This document shows, piece after piece, positions 1-10,600 of a DNA stretch of 64,000 nucleotides. How positions within the stretch are numbered: the stretch's first letter is position 1; each line of letters starts with the position of its first letter. The notes under the pieces were generated by a model, which was not told the origin of the DNA, did no database searches, and was given only the letters and a program-made list of their open reading frames with translations. The position numbers and the translations under genes were made by a program. The DNA comes from Mesaphorura yosii (taxonomy: Eukaryota; Arthropoda; Collembola; Poduromorpha; Tullbergiidae): the NCBI GenBank assembly GCA_009869945.1, contig WIXG01000346.1:16901-80900 (forward strand), in the 5' to 3' direction.

Positions 1-396
1 GGACTCCTGTCACAGCCGACTAGATAATGATGCGATAAGTTGAATATTTTATTCACGTACGCTGATGATTATCGATTCCTAACCTCCTAACTTTCCGCTT
101 TCCAGAAAATGAAAAGTTGTTGATTGCCAAGTCTTGTCTTGTCTTTTGTGATTTGTGGTCGCACTTTTAAATTTTTATTTTTAATTCCTACCGACAGAGG
201 CAATGCGGGTTCCGAGTTCAATTAAGTGCGTTTGCTTGTCGTGGGCTAATGGCTTATAATATTTATACCGAAAGGTTCCGGTCTCGTTTCTGCCCTGCCC
301 ACCTGCCCATTCTTTGCCTGGGAAAAGAAGTAGCGTCGAGCCATTAACCCCCTTCAGTCGAGTGCGACGCGAGTCGAGTCGGGGATTAAAAGCAAA
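1..396. other. Upstream flank of the first receptor gene
   Basis: No supported gene. The short open frame on the minus strand at 181-459 overlaps the start of the receptor gene and has no family signature. The stretch presumably holds the promoter and 5' untranslated region of the gene starting at 397; no specific promoter motif is convincing. Confidence 0.5.
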
Positions 397-1674
397 ATGT
401 TGAATGAGCGAATGCAGTGGATTTTTAGCTCCGTGTTCGACTTGTCCACGAGAATTCACGCAATCCCTTGCGAATGGGTTCCCTCGGCGCCCGTCCTCAA
501 ACTGCGGCCAATCACGCGGTGGCGAGACAGGGCGCTGTACTGCTTGGCTTCGGGCCTGGAATTCGTCTTCGTGGTCGGGTCGGTGCTGGGCTACGCGACC
601 TACCTGAACGCCGCCACCCCGCTGGACAGCAAAATAATGCTCTCACTCTTTTTCGTCTGTTCTCTCCTCGGGCTCGGCTTCACGTACGTCAACCACGTGA
701 GTCAGCTGGGCATCGTGGAGTACACAAACAAACTGTGTCAGACGAATGCGCTCGTTCTTCGGCGACTGGGCGATGCTCAGGGCCAAGGAAGGGATGAACA
801 GGATAGGCAGGACGGGCGTGATGGTCGCCTTCACCATCGTCATCGCCATCGCGATGCCCATCGTCACAGCGTCTGGATGGAGTGGCTCGTTCAGATGTAT
901 TGCGTCGGGATGCTCTCCGTAGTCCCGATTATCTTCGGCATCCTCATGCGGCCAGACGGGGCAGAGAACCTCTACGCGCTGATGAACGGTGAGCCCGAAC
1001 ATGGATCAAATGGATCTTGGCACTTGCTGCCCGGCAAGGCGGCCTTCGCCCTCGCCGCCAGTCTCTGCTGGGCCTACGAGATGATCAAAGTCACGCCGTA
1101 CGTGATGCTTATCTTCTGCTCGGCAATCTTCATGCTTGACTGGATTCTTGCCACTGCTGCCGAATTCGAGTTCGAGCAGCAAGATTCGGGTCGGGCCGGT
1201 CTGCGCGCGCTCGCCGAGACGCGAGCCATGCACATTTTCGTGATAATGTTTGACCAGCATGTCTGCCGACTCGCCTACCCGGCCATGAACCTCTGGATCA
1301 TGATTCTGATGGTCGGCTGCTCCTCGGCGATGATTACGCTTCACGACCGCGTGACCCTGCTCTTCATCGTCTGCATGTTGGACGCGCTCGTCCTGTCGCT
1401 GACTGCGTTCCTGCTCCAGTTTCGGCTGATTGAGTCCATGACGAGCGAGCACGTGAGGCTCCTGCGGCTGGTGAACGAGAAACTGGTGGCCACGGCGACA
1501 GTGACGCTGATGGAGAGTGAGTTGAAGTTGCAGAAGAGGAGGGCGAGGAGCATGAGTGTTTTCCGAATTAAAATTGGGTGCCTTGTCGTGTACTCGGACA
1601 GAGGGCTCACCACGTGCGACTCGTTGGTCGACAAAATCATCACAACGCTGGTGGCCTTCAGGGAGACGCAGTGA
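397..1674 (+). CDS. Gustatory-receptor-like seven-helix protein 1
   Basis: A single-exon reading frame of 425 residues starting at an ATG shared in position and context with its neighbours (each starts ML-[SN/PE]-E, then about 20 residues later a P-[FC]-[DE]-W-x-P motif followed by a [VL]LKL box). Several hydrophobic segments typical of the insect gustatory/odorant receptor superfamily follow. These proteins normally have an intracellular N-terminus and act as ligand-gated ion channels for tastants; that is family knowledge, not visible here. A charged, histidine/aspartate/arginine-rich loop at about residues 125-155 interrupts the region between two helices. The canonical insect C-terminal TYhhhhhQF motif is not clear. 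An AATAAA lies at about 1744-1749. Best read as the first member of a local receptor cluster; ligand unknown. Confidence 0.72.
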   Translation: MLNERMQWIFSSVFDLSTRIHAIPCEWVPSAPVLKLRPITRWRDRALYCLASGLEFVFVVGSVLGYATYLNAATPLDSKIMLSLFFVCSLLGLGFTYVNHVSQLGIVEYTNKLCQTNALVLRRLGDAQGQGRDEQDRQDGRDGRLHHRHRHRDAHRHSVWMEWLVQMYCVGMLSVVPIIFGILMRPDGAENLYALMNGEPEHGSNGSWHLLPGKAAFALAASLCWAYEMIKVTPYVMLIFCSAIFMLDWILATAAEFEFEQQDSGRAGLRALAETRAMHIFVIMFDQHVCRLAYPAMNLWIMILMVGCSSAMITLHDRVTLLFIVCMLDALVLSLTAFLLQFRLIESMTSEHVRLLRLVNEKLVATATVTLMESELKLQKRRARSMSVFRIKIGCLVVYSDRGLTTCDSLVDKIITTLVAFRETQ

Positions 1675-1758
1675 TAGCAGTGAAGTGAAGGCTGTGAACA
1701 TAGACTCTTCGATTGTCTGACAGTTTAGTTCTTGATTGTACTCAAATAAAATCAGTAT

Positions 1759-2922
1759 TCAGTATTCTGCCCGGTACGTGATGACGATGGACGTTATTTG
1801 CTGCCCAATAAACAGAAACAAGTTGAGGGCGGTGCGTGGATTAGCCGTGAACATGAAACTGATTCGTAATGAAATCGTCCGCAGTGCCCGCAATTCTTTC
1901 AACTCGCCGGCGCCTGTATGCTGCTGCTGGAGGCATGCGCGGTGGAGGTTGGCTCGCAGCCCCTCCGTTCGATGGTAGAGGACCGTGTTCGTCTGGAAGA
2001 GAATCAGAATGCCGAAGGAAAGACCAACCGAAAGCTGACACATGATCAGGAGTCGAGCCGGGTCCAGCTGAGAGTGGGCGAGGACGAGTGCCGACGAGCA
2101 CGCCGTGACAAAGATCGCGGCGACGAGGAGCAGGGCGGGCGTGAAGAAGTCGGAGGCCGCCTTCTGCACGATCGCGTCAAGCACGAGCATCTGCCTGTAG
2201 ACACCGATCGCCTTCTCCGCCGACGATCGCCCAGCCTCCAGTGAGTCGAGCACCAGCTGAGCCCAGTCCTGCATTACCAGCAGACAGGCGAAACACGACA
2301 TTCCCGTCAAGCACAGGCGCGTTATCGCCCGGAATGCGAGGATGGCAAAGAAAGTGCTGTACAGGACCCGACCGGGGAGGGCAAGCCCAAAGTACTGCAG
2401 GTACAGGTTCTCGATTGTGGAGGGACTCAGTTGGACCAGGAAGCAGATTGCTGGGACGGTGAAGCACATGGAGCAGAAAGAGCCGTAGACGAGAACAAGT
2501 TTGAACTCGTCCAGATGCTGCTTCTCCGATGAAATGCTGCGAAGCATTATGTTTGTCTGATGTAGTTTATTGACGAGTCGAGCGAATTCTTCGTTGTACG
2601 CGTACCCGGCGTACATTATGCCCGACCCAGCGCCGAATCCCGTGCAGATGAGAAGGATGACCATTTGCTGTACGACATCAAGGGCGTGGGCACGGATGGC
2701 TCCCTGCTGCTGCAGGAAGTGAACGTACCAGCCGATGAGGAGCACAGTGCAAAGGAGGTCGAGAGCGGACACGGCACCACAAAGGAACCGTCTCATTCGA
2801 GTCTTGATGGAGGTCAGTTTCAGCACAGGCGCTGCCGGGTCCCAGTCGAAAGGAAGGGACCTGACCCTCGTCGCGACGAACCACAGGAAATTCAGGATGC
2901 AAGAAACTTTTTCTGGTAGCAT
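1759..2922 (-). CDS. Gustatory-receptor-like seven-helix protein 2
   Basis: Single-exon gene on the minus strand. The frame is open up to 3045, but the ATG at 2922 is preferred because it aligns with the starts of the neighbouring receptors (MLPEK, then LPFDWDPAAPVLKL), giving 387 residues. The C-terminal half, with ISFMFT, RTALNLFLF and an IGQQIT-x-IVITYR ending, is very close to the receptor at 3397-4638, indicating a recent tandem duplication. Multiple hydrophobic helices fit the gustatory/odorant receptor superfamily. It converges on receptor 1, with only about 85 bp between their stop codons. Assignment to the superfamily is from helix pattern and paralogy; there is no evidence for its ligand. 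Confidence 0.74.
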   Translation of the reverse strand: MLPEKVSCILNFLWFVATRVRSLPFDWDPAAPVLKLTSIKTRMRRFLCGAVSALDLLCTVLLIGWYVHFLQQQGAIRAHALDVVQQMVILLICTGFGAGSGIMYAGYAYNEEFARLVNKLHQTNIMLRSISSEKQHLDEFKLVLVYGSFCSMCFTVPAICFLVQLSPSTIENLYLQYFGLALPGRVLYSTFFAILAFRAITRLCLTGMSCFACLLVMQDWAQLVLDSLEAGRSSAEKAIGVYRQMLVLDAIVQKAASDFFTPALLLVAAIFVTACSSALVLAHSQLDPARLLIMCQLSVGLSFGILILFQTNTVLYHRTEGLRANLHRACLQQQHTGAGELKELRALRTISLRISFMFTANPRTALNLFLFIGQQITSIVITYRAEY

Positions 2923-3396
2923 CTTGACTGCTTGACGGGTGGAGTCTTTCCAGTCGTCTGTGTGCTTCTTCACTATGAGTGTCAATGATTTCAAGATGGC
3001 TGGTTGGCAAGCGAAATGCGACATACAATAGCAATAAATAGCCAAAACAGCGTTCCAATTAGGGTTGCTGCAATAAAGCGATAGAATGTCATGTAAAATG
3101 AATAAATGGCCAAGTGTTTCTTCGTGGAATACTTCGTTATCGTTAATTATTAATCAGAGCTTGTGAAATTCGATTCGGGGCTCACAACACTCCGAGTCGG
3201 TTCTTAGATATTTAATGTAGACTGCCTTTCTTATCCGGAAGAAGGGCATTGAAGAAGCGAAAACGAAAAGTGGTGCTCACTAAATTTTTAACGCCTCGAG
3301 AGTCGTGACTTTTTACGATTTGCGTCATGGTCGTAGCCTTGCCGAAATGACGAATTGGCATGTGTCGAAGCAAAACTGTTAGCAAACACATAAAAT
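2923..3396. other. Spacer between tandem receptors 2 and 3
   Basis: Presumed promoter of receptor 2 and 3' flank of receptor 3, both on the minus strand. AT-rich, with no gene, RNA or repeat that I can support. The frame of receptor 2 stays open to 3045 but the extra 41 residues do not match its paralogues. Confidence 0.4.
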
Positions 3397-4638
3397 TCAA
3401 ACGTTTCCCCGGTAGGTGATGACGATGGTCGTTATCTGCTGTCCGATGAAGAGAAACAAGTGCAGGGCAGTGCGAGGAGTGGCTGTGAACATGAAACTGA
3501 TTCGGGCGGATATCGTTTGCAGGGTTCGCACCTCCTTCAATCTGATTACGTATTGTTCCTGTTCCTGAAGGCAGGCTCGTCTCAGTGCAGTTCGCAGCCG
3601 CCGAGTTCGATGGTAGAGGACCGTGTTGACTTGGATGATGACGAGCATGCCGACTGCCATCACAATCGCGACTTGACTAAAGGCCAGAACGTAGACGGGG
3701 CCGAGCTTTGAGCGGGAAAGGATCAGGGCGGATGTGCAGACCGTCAGGATGAACGAGGCGCAACTGAACAGTGCGGGGATGAGGATCGGAGACGTGGCCT
3801 TCTCGAACAGGGCAGAAAACACCATCAATTGCTTGTAACTTCTCATATTTTTCCTGTCCTCCGACATTACGAAGTTGTCAAGCGCCTTTGCAGCCCAGGC
3901 TTGCATCAGAAGAAGGCTTCCGAAGCAGGTCAGCATTGGGATGCTTAGGCGCAGAGTCATGCGGAAGCTGATGACAGTTGAGAGGGCGCTGAACAAGAAT
4001 CTTCCGGGAAGGGCAGGGCCAAAGTATTGCAAGTACAGATTTTCGTAAGACGCAGCACTCAGGAGACGTAGGAATGTGACGGAGGGGACCATGCAGCAGA
4101 AGGCGGAGATGGACGCGTAGAAAGTTACGAGCAGGAACTCGTAAGGATTTGTTGTCCACTCTCGAAGGCGTGTACGAGCTCTAGCTCCGTTGGCCAATCT
4201 TTCGACGATTTTATTTCTTCGCCCTTGCTCTCGGATTCCGACAATGTTGGGTTTCTTGTAGCTTTTCTCGGGACCCAGCTGTTGGTTTATCTGAAAGAGT
4301 TGGCTGACCAACCTCGCGAGTTCTTCGTTACTCACGTATGCAGCGTACAGCATGCTGGACCCGAAAAGCATCACGGTGCAAATGAGTAGGATGACAATCT
4401 TCTGGACTACATCGAGCACGGCTACTCGTACGTAGTGTCCGTACCAGGCGACGAGGAGCAGGCAGTAAATCAACTCCGATGCGGAGGCGAAAGCGCATTG
4501 AAGCTTGTGACCACGAGTCTTGATCGATGCTAGCTTCAGTAAGGGTGCTGCCGGGTCCCAGTCAAAAGGCAGGCACTGCGTCAGGCTGGCGACGTGCCAG
4601 AGGAGCTCGTAGATTCGGATTATGGCTTCAGACAGCAT
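3397..4638 (-). CDS. Gustatory-receptor-like seven-helix protein 3
   Basis: A 413-residue single-exon frame from ATG at 4638. It shares with receptor 2 the N-terminal LPFDWDPAAPLLKL box, the paired LYLQYFGPALPGR loop motif and the ISFMFT-RTALHLFLF-IGQQITTIVITYR C-terminus, so the two are tandem paralogues in the same orientation. It carries an extra basic loop at about residues 155-185 that receptor 2 lacks. The hydrophobic profile fits seven helices and the gustatory/odorant receptor superfamily. Function (contact chemoreception, ion channel) is inferred from family; the ligand is unknown. Confidence 0.74.
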   Translation of the reverse strand: MLSEAIIRIYELLWHVASLTQCLPFDWDPAAPLLKLASIKTRGHKLQCAFASASELIYCLLLVAWYGHYVRVAVLDVVQKIVILLICTVMLFGSSMLYAAYVSNEELARLVSQLFQINQQLGPEKSYKKPNIVGIREQGRRNKIVERLANGARARTRLREWTTNPYEFLLVTFYASISAFCCMVPSVTFLRLLSAASYENLYLQYFGPALPGRFLFSALSTVISFRMTLRLSIPMLTCFGSLLLMQAWAAKALDNFVMSEDRKNMRSYKQLMVFSALFEKATSPILIPALFSCASFILTVCTSALILSRSKLGPVYVLAFSQVAIVMAVGMLVIIQVNTVLYHRTRRLRTALRRACLQEQEQYVIRLKEVRTLQTISARISFMFTATPRTALHLFLFIGQQITTIVITYRGNV

Positions 4639-5627
4639 CGCGACCGACTGACAAGGACGGAGTCAAGCAGATAAAAAAAAGCATATTCTAACGAGCTATT
4701 AAGCTCAGCGGGACGTGTACAACGAATTCTTAAATGCAATTTGTAAAATTGTGGATTGTAGCGTGTATCTTCATTGATTTCCTTGAAAATAATAGCGTTC
4801 TATTTTAATCCGTTCATGTATGATCGGATTTGCCATTCGCATTTCGGATTTCCAACTTGGCTCACGTTGTGTGGCCGTGACTTTGAGACTGGGAGCTTAG
4901 CTTTACGGATTATTTTGGCCACGCCAAATCCATGTTCATGTTCCTAATCGTTTGTCTTGTTATCATCAAGAGTCGCTTGCATTTTTGCGGGTAAGGACTT
5001 GTAAATGAAATTGCAAACGGGTAAACGTAATTGACACGATGAGGGCTAATTGTGGATTGTTTACGAATTCTATTGTGTAATACTTTGACAAACGAATAAA
5101 AATAGCTTGGCGAATTCCGAAAAACTATTGACCGTTTGCTTTTGTCTCACACAATTGTTGTATGAATCGAACATTAAACAAAATTCGGAATTTCATTTCG
5201 TAATGTGAGCAAGCAGTCGGGTTCAATTTCAATTCGACAGTTCATCAGTAATCATTAAAGCCGAGGTAGAGGAAAATCTCGGCCTTTTACTTAATTGAAC
5301 CTATTTCAAATTCATTTAATCAGCGCCTCGATGTGAAAAGGAAGAAGATATAAGCATTAAAATAGAATGGCCAAGCATGACCATCGGGGATTGATTTGAA
5401 CGGACAATCGTCCAAAGATCAAGAATTGGTAGTCCATTAGGTTTGCTAGTAAAATATTCAAATTTGTATTCACTTAAGGCAGTGCACATCACAGTTGCCT
5501 CCTAGCTGGGTCGTAAAGTAATGGCAAATTAAATTATTCAAATGCCCGGGGCCGGTGCCAGTGCGATAAAACCGAGGTTCATCTTGCTCAAGGCCACTCG
5601 TCTACGTGGAGTCTGGCGGGCGATGCG
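4639..5627. other. Intergenic region between divergent receptors 3 and 4
   Basis: About 1 kb, AT-rich, between two receptor genes transcribed away from each other, so it should contain both promoters. I see no coding exon, RNA gene or repeat in it. Confidence 0.45.
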
Positions 5628-6836
5628 ATGCTGTCCGAAAAGGTATTGCGCGTGTTTTCTCGCGTTTTCACCAGCGCCAGTCGGACGTTCTGCATTCCAT
5701 TCGAATGGAACCCGAACGCCAACTTGGCGAAATTGACACCGGCGGCTGCAAACGTCCGCATTTTGCATTTGATCGCCCTCACCGTCGACTCCTGCATCGC
5801 GATTGTCTTCACTGCGGCCTACACGCACTACGGAATCCGACTACAGCACAGGAAGAAGGTCGAAGTCAACCTGATCGCTTTCACATTCTGCACGTGCCTC
5901 GTGAACGGGGTTGTGTGCAAGCTGGCACTGTACGCAGGGCAGGAGGAGGTGGCTGGACTCGTCAACAAACTCTGGCGACAGAATCTACAGCTCCAGCTCC
6001 AGCGGAGAAGAGCGAAGGTCTCAAATAAAAAGTCGACGGGTAAGGTCACAGGCAGCAGCAGCTTGGAATCGGCCTGCATCGCCTTCTTCTGCATAATCAA
6101 CACCGTCCCGCTGTTTGGGTTCCTCGTCATGATGAAGCCTCACTCTCTCGCCAACCTATACATCTTCTACGCAGGGAGTGGCGACGGCTATCACCTGCCT
6201 GGCCGGTTCCTCTTCAGCGTCATCGTGGGCGTGGCCACCTGGCGCACTGGTCAGACGCTCACTTCGGTCGCCTTCATCGCGCTCGGCTGTGTTGAAGTGC
6301 TCAAGGCCTGGCTTCAAGAATTGCAGCTGGCGTGCCTGGACCAAAACACGCAGTCAACGCGAGGTCAGGGCAGTCAAGGGCAAGGGCAGGATACCCTTCG
6401 CTTCTGCTCGTACAGAGCCGTGCAGGTCTTCAATTCCATGGTGCAGGAGTGCCTCGGGCCCGTACTCCTTCCCGTGCTCCTGGCCGGCTTCGTGCCTGTG
6501 CTCGTCGCCTGCTCCTCGGTCCTGATTCTCTTTAACAGCCGAATGCACCTGATAACATGGCTGGCATGCGGAGAAATAGGGCTCGTCCTCGTCGGCACCA
6601 CCCTATCGGGCTTCGAGCTCGCTTCGGAGGTGACGCGCCGGTCGGAGCAGCTGCTGAGGGCAATGAAGCAACAAACGGCTACGGCTGGGATCGGGCAGCG
6701 GGAGCTGGCCACCTACACGCTGATCCGGTTCAGGTGCGGATTCGCGTTCGAGGTGGGCCCGCACACGGGCCTGGGCGCGGTGGAGTTGGTGCTGGACAAT
6801 GCGAGCGAGCTGGTGCTCATGTACAGAGAAGCCTAA
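5628..6836 (+). CDS. Gustatory-receptor-like seven-helix protein 4
   Basis: A 402-residue single-exon frame starting MLSEKVLRVFSRVF, followed by the family box PFEWNPNANLAKL. The order of hydrophobic helices, the N-L-Y loop with a L-P-G-R-[FV]-L-[FY]-S motif seen in receptors 2 and 3, and the position of the last helix place it in the same gustatory-like family, but it is more diverged than receptors 2 and 3 are from each other. It closes the left-hand receptor cluster. The end (VLMYREA) corresponds to the ITYR ending of receptors 2 and 3. Superfamily assignment is by pattern and paralogy only. Confidence 0.72.
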   Translation: MLSEKVLRVFSRVFTSASRTFCIPFEWNPNANLAKLTPAAANVRILHLIALTVDSCIAIVFTAAYTHYGIRLQHRKKVEVNLIAFTFCTCLVNGVVCKLALYAGQEEVAGLVNKLWRQNLQLQLQRRRAKVSNKKSTGKVTGSSSLESACIAFFCIINTVPLFGFLVMMKPHSLANLYIFYAGSGDGYHLPGRFLFSVIVGVATWRTGQTLTSVAFIALGCVEVLKAWLQELQLACLDQNTQSTRGQGSQGQGQDTLRFCSYRAVQVFNSMVQECLGPVLLPVLLAGFVPVLVACSSVLILFNSRMHLITWLACGEIGLVLVGTTLSGFELASEVTRRSEQLLRAMKQQTATAGIGQRELATYTLIRFRCGFAFEVGPHTGLGAVELVLDNASELVLMYREA

Positions 6837-7662
6837 TGTCTATGCTAATAATTAGCTAATAATTTAAATTTAAATTTAAATTACCATTACGCATTTTGCA
6901 ACTACTTCATGCCAATTAGTCAATTAGCAGTCGAGCAGAAGCAGGAAAATTCATTAGAGCATTAGTAATCAAGTCAGTAGTCAAAAATGTAAAGTCAATT
7001 AACATAATGGACCTTAATGTAATGTAATCAGCAAATTACCTCACCTGTCATGACATGCGTCGTGCACTTGAATCAAGTACACAAAGTGTACATGATAGTG
7101 TCAGGTATGAATCACGCCAAGCCACAGCTTCCGTGTTAGTGTTTGGATTTGTGGGGGTGGCTCGTGGCTTGGCTGCTGCTTCTTCTTGCTGGAGGTGGGG
7201 GGTTTGTTTTAAATGCAAATACTAAACAGAGCGTAGCGTTAGCTAAGTGTTCTGCGTCCTGCCGTCTTTGTGTGTATTTTGCATTGGAATTCATGTAGCT
7301 GTAGTTTGTGGTGCGTACATCCTGTACCTCACTTTACATGCAGTGTGAATGATGCTTGATGCTGATGCGATGATTCTTGGTGCTTGGTGTTTGATGCTTG
7401 GTGCGGGGCTACAAAGGAATTTCCATTTCATTCATCAGGCAGTGAATCAGTGCAAGTGAATGAACACTTAAACACACGTTACACGTACGTACACCAGAGA
7501 AGCTGCTCGGAGTCCAGTGCACAAGTGCAGCAGTCCAGCAGCAGAAGCAGCGCAGAGTGAAGGAAAGGAAGAAGAAAATGCGTGCTTGAACTGAAATCAG
7601 TGCAGAATTAGCAAGTAGAAGTAGTAAATTAATTAAAGAAGCGCCAAACTGCCTTCCACACC
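6837..7662. other. Intergenic region and 5' UTR of the SIPA1L-like gene
   Basis: Begins with a short AAATTT tandem run at about 6863-6886. The 3' part, with many short imperfect TGCTTG/GATGCT repeats around 7345-7410, leads into the ATG at 7663. No coding exon is supported. Confidence 0.4.
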
Positions 7663-10600
7663 ATGGATCCACTTGTCGGTATCCGAGAAATGTGCCTCAT
7701 CGACGCGGAGCGGTACAAATTGGAGCTGGGCCCAGACTCGAAGAACGCTTTCAATAACTACAGCCAAATTCACCCGAGGACCGCCGTGGCGCCAGCGCAG
7801 GCCAACAACAAACAGGCCCCTCGACTGGCACTGTACCGTAGCAATTCGACGCAGGACCTCCCGCGCCACCAGCCTTTGCAGGTTCAGAGACAGCCGACGC
7901 CCGTGCAGCCGGACCAAGATTTGGCGACTGTCGAAGTGAGTGGCTGTTTCCCGATGATCAGGCGCCAGTCTCGGCCCGAGTTCGGAAGCCAGTCTGCGAT
8001 CCAGACGACATATGCGCAGACCCATGCGGCGAAACCTCCTGCCAAGGACTCGATCTCCCTTAACCTGGCCAGCGCCAGTCCACGTCTCCGCGCCAAATTC
8101 CAGCGATTCTTTTCTATTTCGGCGTCCAATACTGCCACAAATACAAAGTCTGGGGCACTGACTGCACCTGCACCGTCGAATTCTCCTGCGGCGCCCGTCC
8201 GTTCCAAATTTCTGCACTACGACTGCCAGAGCCTCCTCTTCACCCTCAACAGTGCATCAGTATTATTGAACCATCGGAGGAGGACGATGACTCTGACTGG
8301 CGCTAGCGCGGCGCACAACGCAACACGATCAAACTCGGTCGGTGCCCTCGAATTGCACTCAACACGGCCCCCGACGACGACTCAGACTCAAGGCCAAGGC
8401 CCTCAGGCGCAGCCACAATCACAGGAATCCGATTTCGACCACGGAGACCGTGTAAGCAATCACCTCGTCTCCAGCTGCCCTCACTTTCGGAACGAAATCG
8501 GTGTTGAGTGTGAACTGAATGTGGCGCTCAATGCGCGAGTGTACAGTGAAGTGGGGATCCGGCCGATTCGAGCCAGCAGTTTGTCGGTGCTGCAGGAGAG
8601 CAACAGCAACGCCAATCAAATTGAAGTCTCCAGCAACCCCAGCTGTATTTACAAGCCCACTGCATCGACGGCGACACTGCTCGAGTCAGTCGACGGCGGC
8701 CACGATTACTACCGAACGCATTTTTACGGGAAGGACCACGAGTCGTGGCTGGGTTTCGACCCCGTGCATGGCCCCATCGTGGCCAACCTCTTGCGTGAGG
8801 ATGGGTCGAAGCTTTGGCGAGTTGTGGTGCGCACGACGCAGTTAACCAGCCTTCGGGGTTCGGTGCCAGACGCAGTGGCAGCGGCTGACAGAGCGCCACC
8901 AACGACGACGAAGTCCAAGCCCAAGATTGCGAGCGCAAAAGAAATCCTCGAAGCCATCCTTCCAGAAGTTCAAGTGCAATGCCTCCGCCAGGCCGAATCC
9001 ACCAAGATCCAAGACCAGCTTCTGAAGATCGACTCCCACTCCATTTCGTCCAAGTACAAAGTCGGGGTGCTGTACTGCAGGGCGGGGCAGTGCACGGAAG
9101 AGGAAATGTACGGAAATCAGTACGGGTCACCGGAATTTGAGCAGTTTCTCGACACGCTTGGCGAACGCGTAGGACTCCGAGGCTTCCAAGGCTACGCCGG
9201 CGGTCTGGACACAAAGGGTGACTCGACGGGCTACGAATCCGTGTACGGAGGGACGTACGGGGGCTGCGAAATCATGTACCATGTCAGCACGCTCCTACCG
9301 TTCACAGCGAGCAACAGGCAACAGGTAAAAAGAAGCAGATGGCAGATTTCTGCAAATTGAAAAAGTAAAATCGGCAAAGGCAAAGCAAGGCAAAAGCAAA
9401 GCAAAATGAATAGCAAGCAGGCATCTTCCGTTCTCATGGCCTGATTTCGAATTTCATATTTCGAGTCGACTTCGACTTTCGCATGCCTTACCTTGTCTTG
9501 TGTTGCAAAGTGTAAAATGCGGGCGGAAATGACACGGCACCAGCTCGGCTCTTGAACGGAAGCTGTCGCGTCGTGTCGTATCGTGCCTGAGAATGGGAGC
9601 AATTTGCCACGTTGCAAATTATTATACGGTAATTGTGAATTGTGCTTGTGAATGTGATTTCTAATTGCGTATTGCATTGTTGTCCTTGCTTGCGTGCATT
9701 GCAGTTGCTGCGTAAGCGCCACATCGGGAACGACGTCGTCACGATCGTGTACCAGGAGCCAGGGAGCAAGCCCTTCAGCCCAGCTTTCATCCGTTCCCAG
9801 TTCCAGCACGTGTTCATCATCGTCCAGCGCGCGTCGGCACTCGGCGTGGCCACGGCCGACCCCCGCGACGTACAGTACTCCGTCGCGGTCACACGAGCCA
9901 AGTCCACGCCGCTCTTCGGGCCACGCCTGCCCCCGCACGGCGCGACGCTGACGGGAAAGGAGCTGGCCGGCTTCCTCGCCGCCAAGTGCATCAACGGCGA
10001 ACGGGCCACCATTCAGAACACGGACAAATTCCTGGAAATGGCGACCCGAACCCGGTACGAGTACCTCAAGGATCTCATCGTCAGCAACTGCGCGGAAGCG
10101 ACGGAGCGACCGCGCTCGGGATCGGCCCAGCTTCACAGAGCCGGGCAGGGCGGGAAAGGCGGTGGCGGTGGCATGTTTGGAGTTTTTGGAATGAACAAAA
10201 GGAAGATGCAATCGTCCTTGGAATCAGCACAGGCACAGTCGCATTCAGATTCATCGTCAGCTTCAGCCTCAGCCTGCGACGGAGCGATGGCGTACGCCGT
10301 GCAGTGCCCGTTGCCGTGCATTCTGGCCATCAGCTCCAGCACACTCGCCATTGTCAGTTTGCAGCTGCGAGCCGCCATTTTCGCCGTGCCAACGAGTGCC
10401 GTGCTGGGCTGGAGCCTACAGAATCAGAACACACTGAGAATTTACTACCACGTCGGCGAGTGCATCGAAGTGCGTGTGAATCCCGCGTCTGCAACGCCCG
10501 AACGGATCATCGACCGACTGCAGACTGTCACGTCCGGAGTTCACGTCGAGTCGGGCAACGTCGCCGTCGGAGGGCTGTACGCGCTGCAGGCGAACGGGTG

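Noticed and set aside
9325-9704. Purine-rich AAAGC/GGCAA repeats near 9375-9420
   Set aside because: They lie inside the SIPA1L-like intron and look like simple sequence rather than a regulatory or mobile element.
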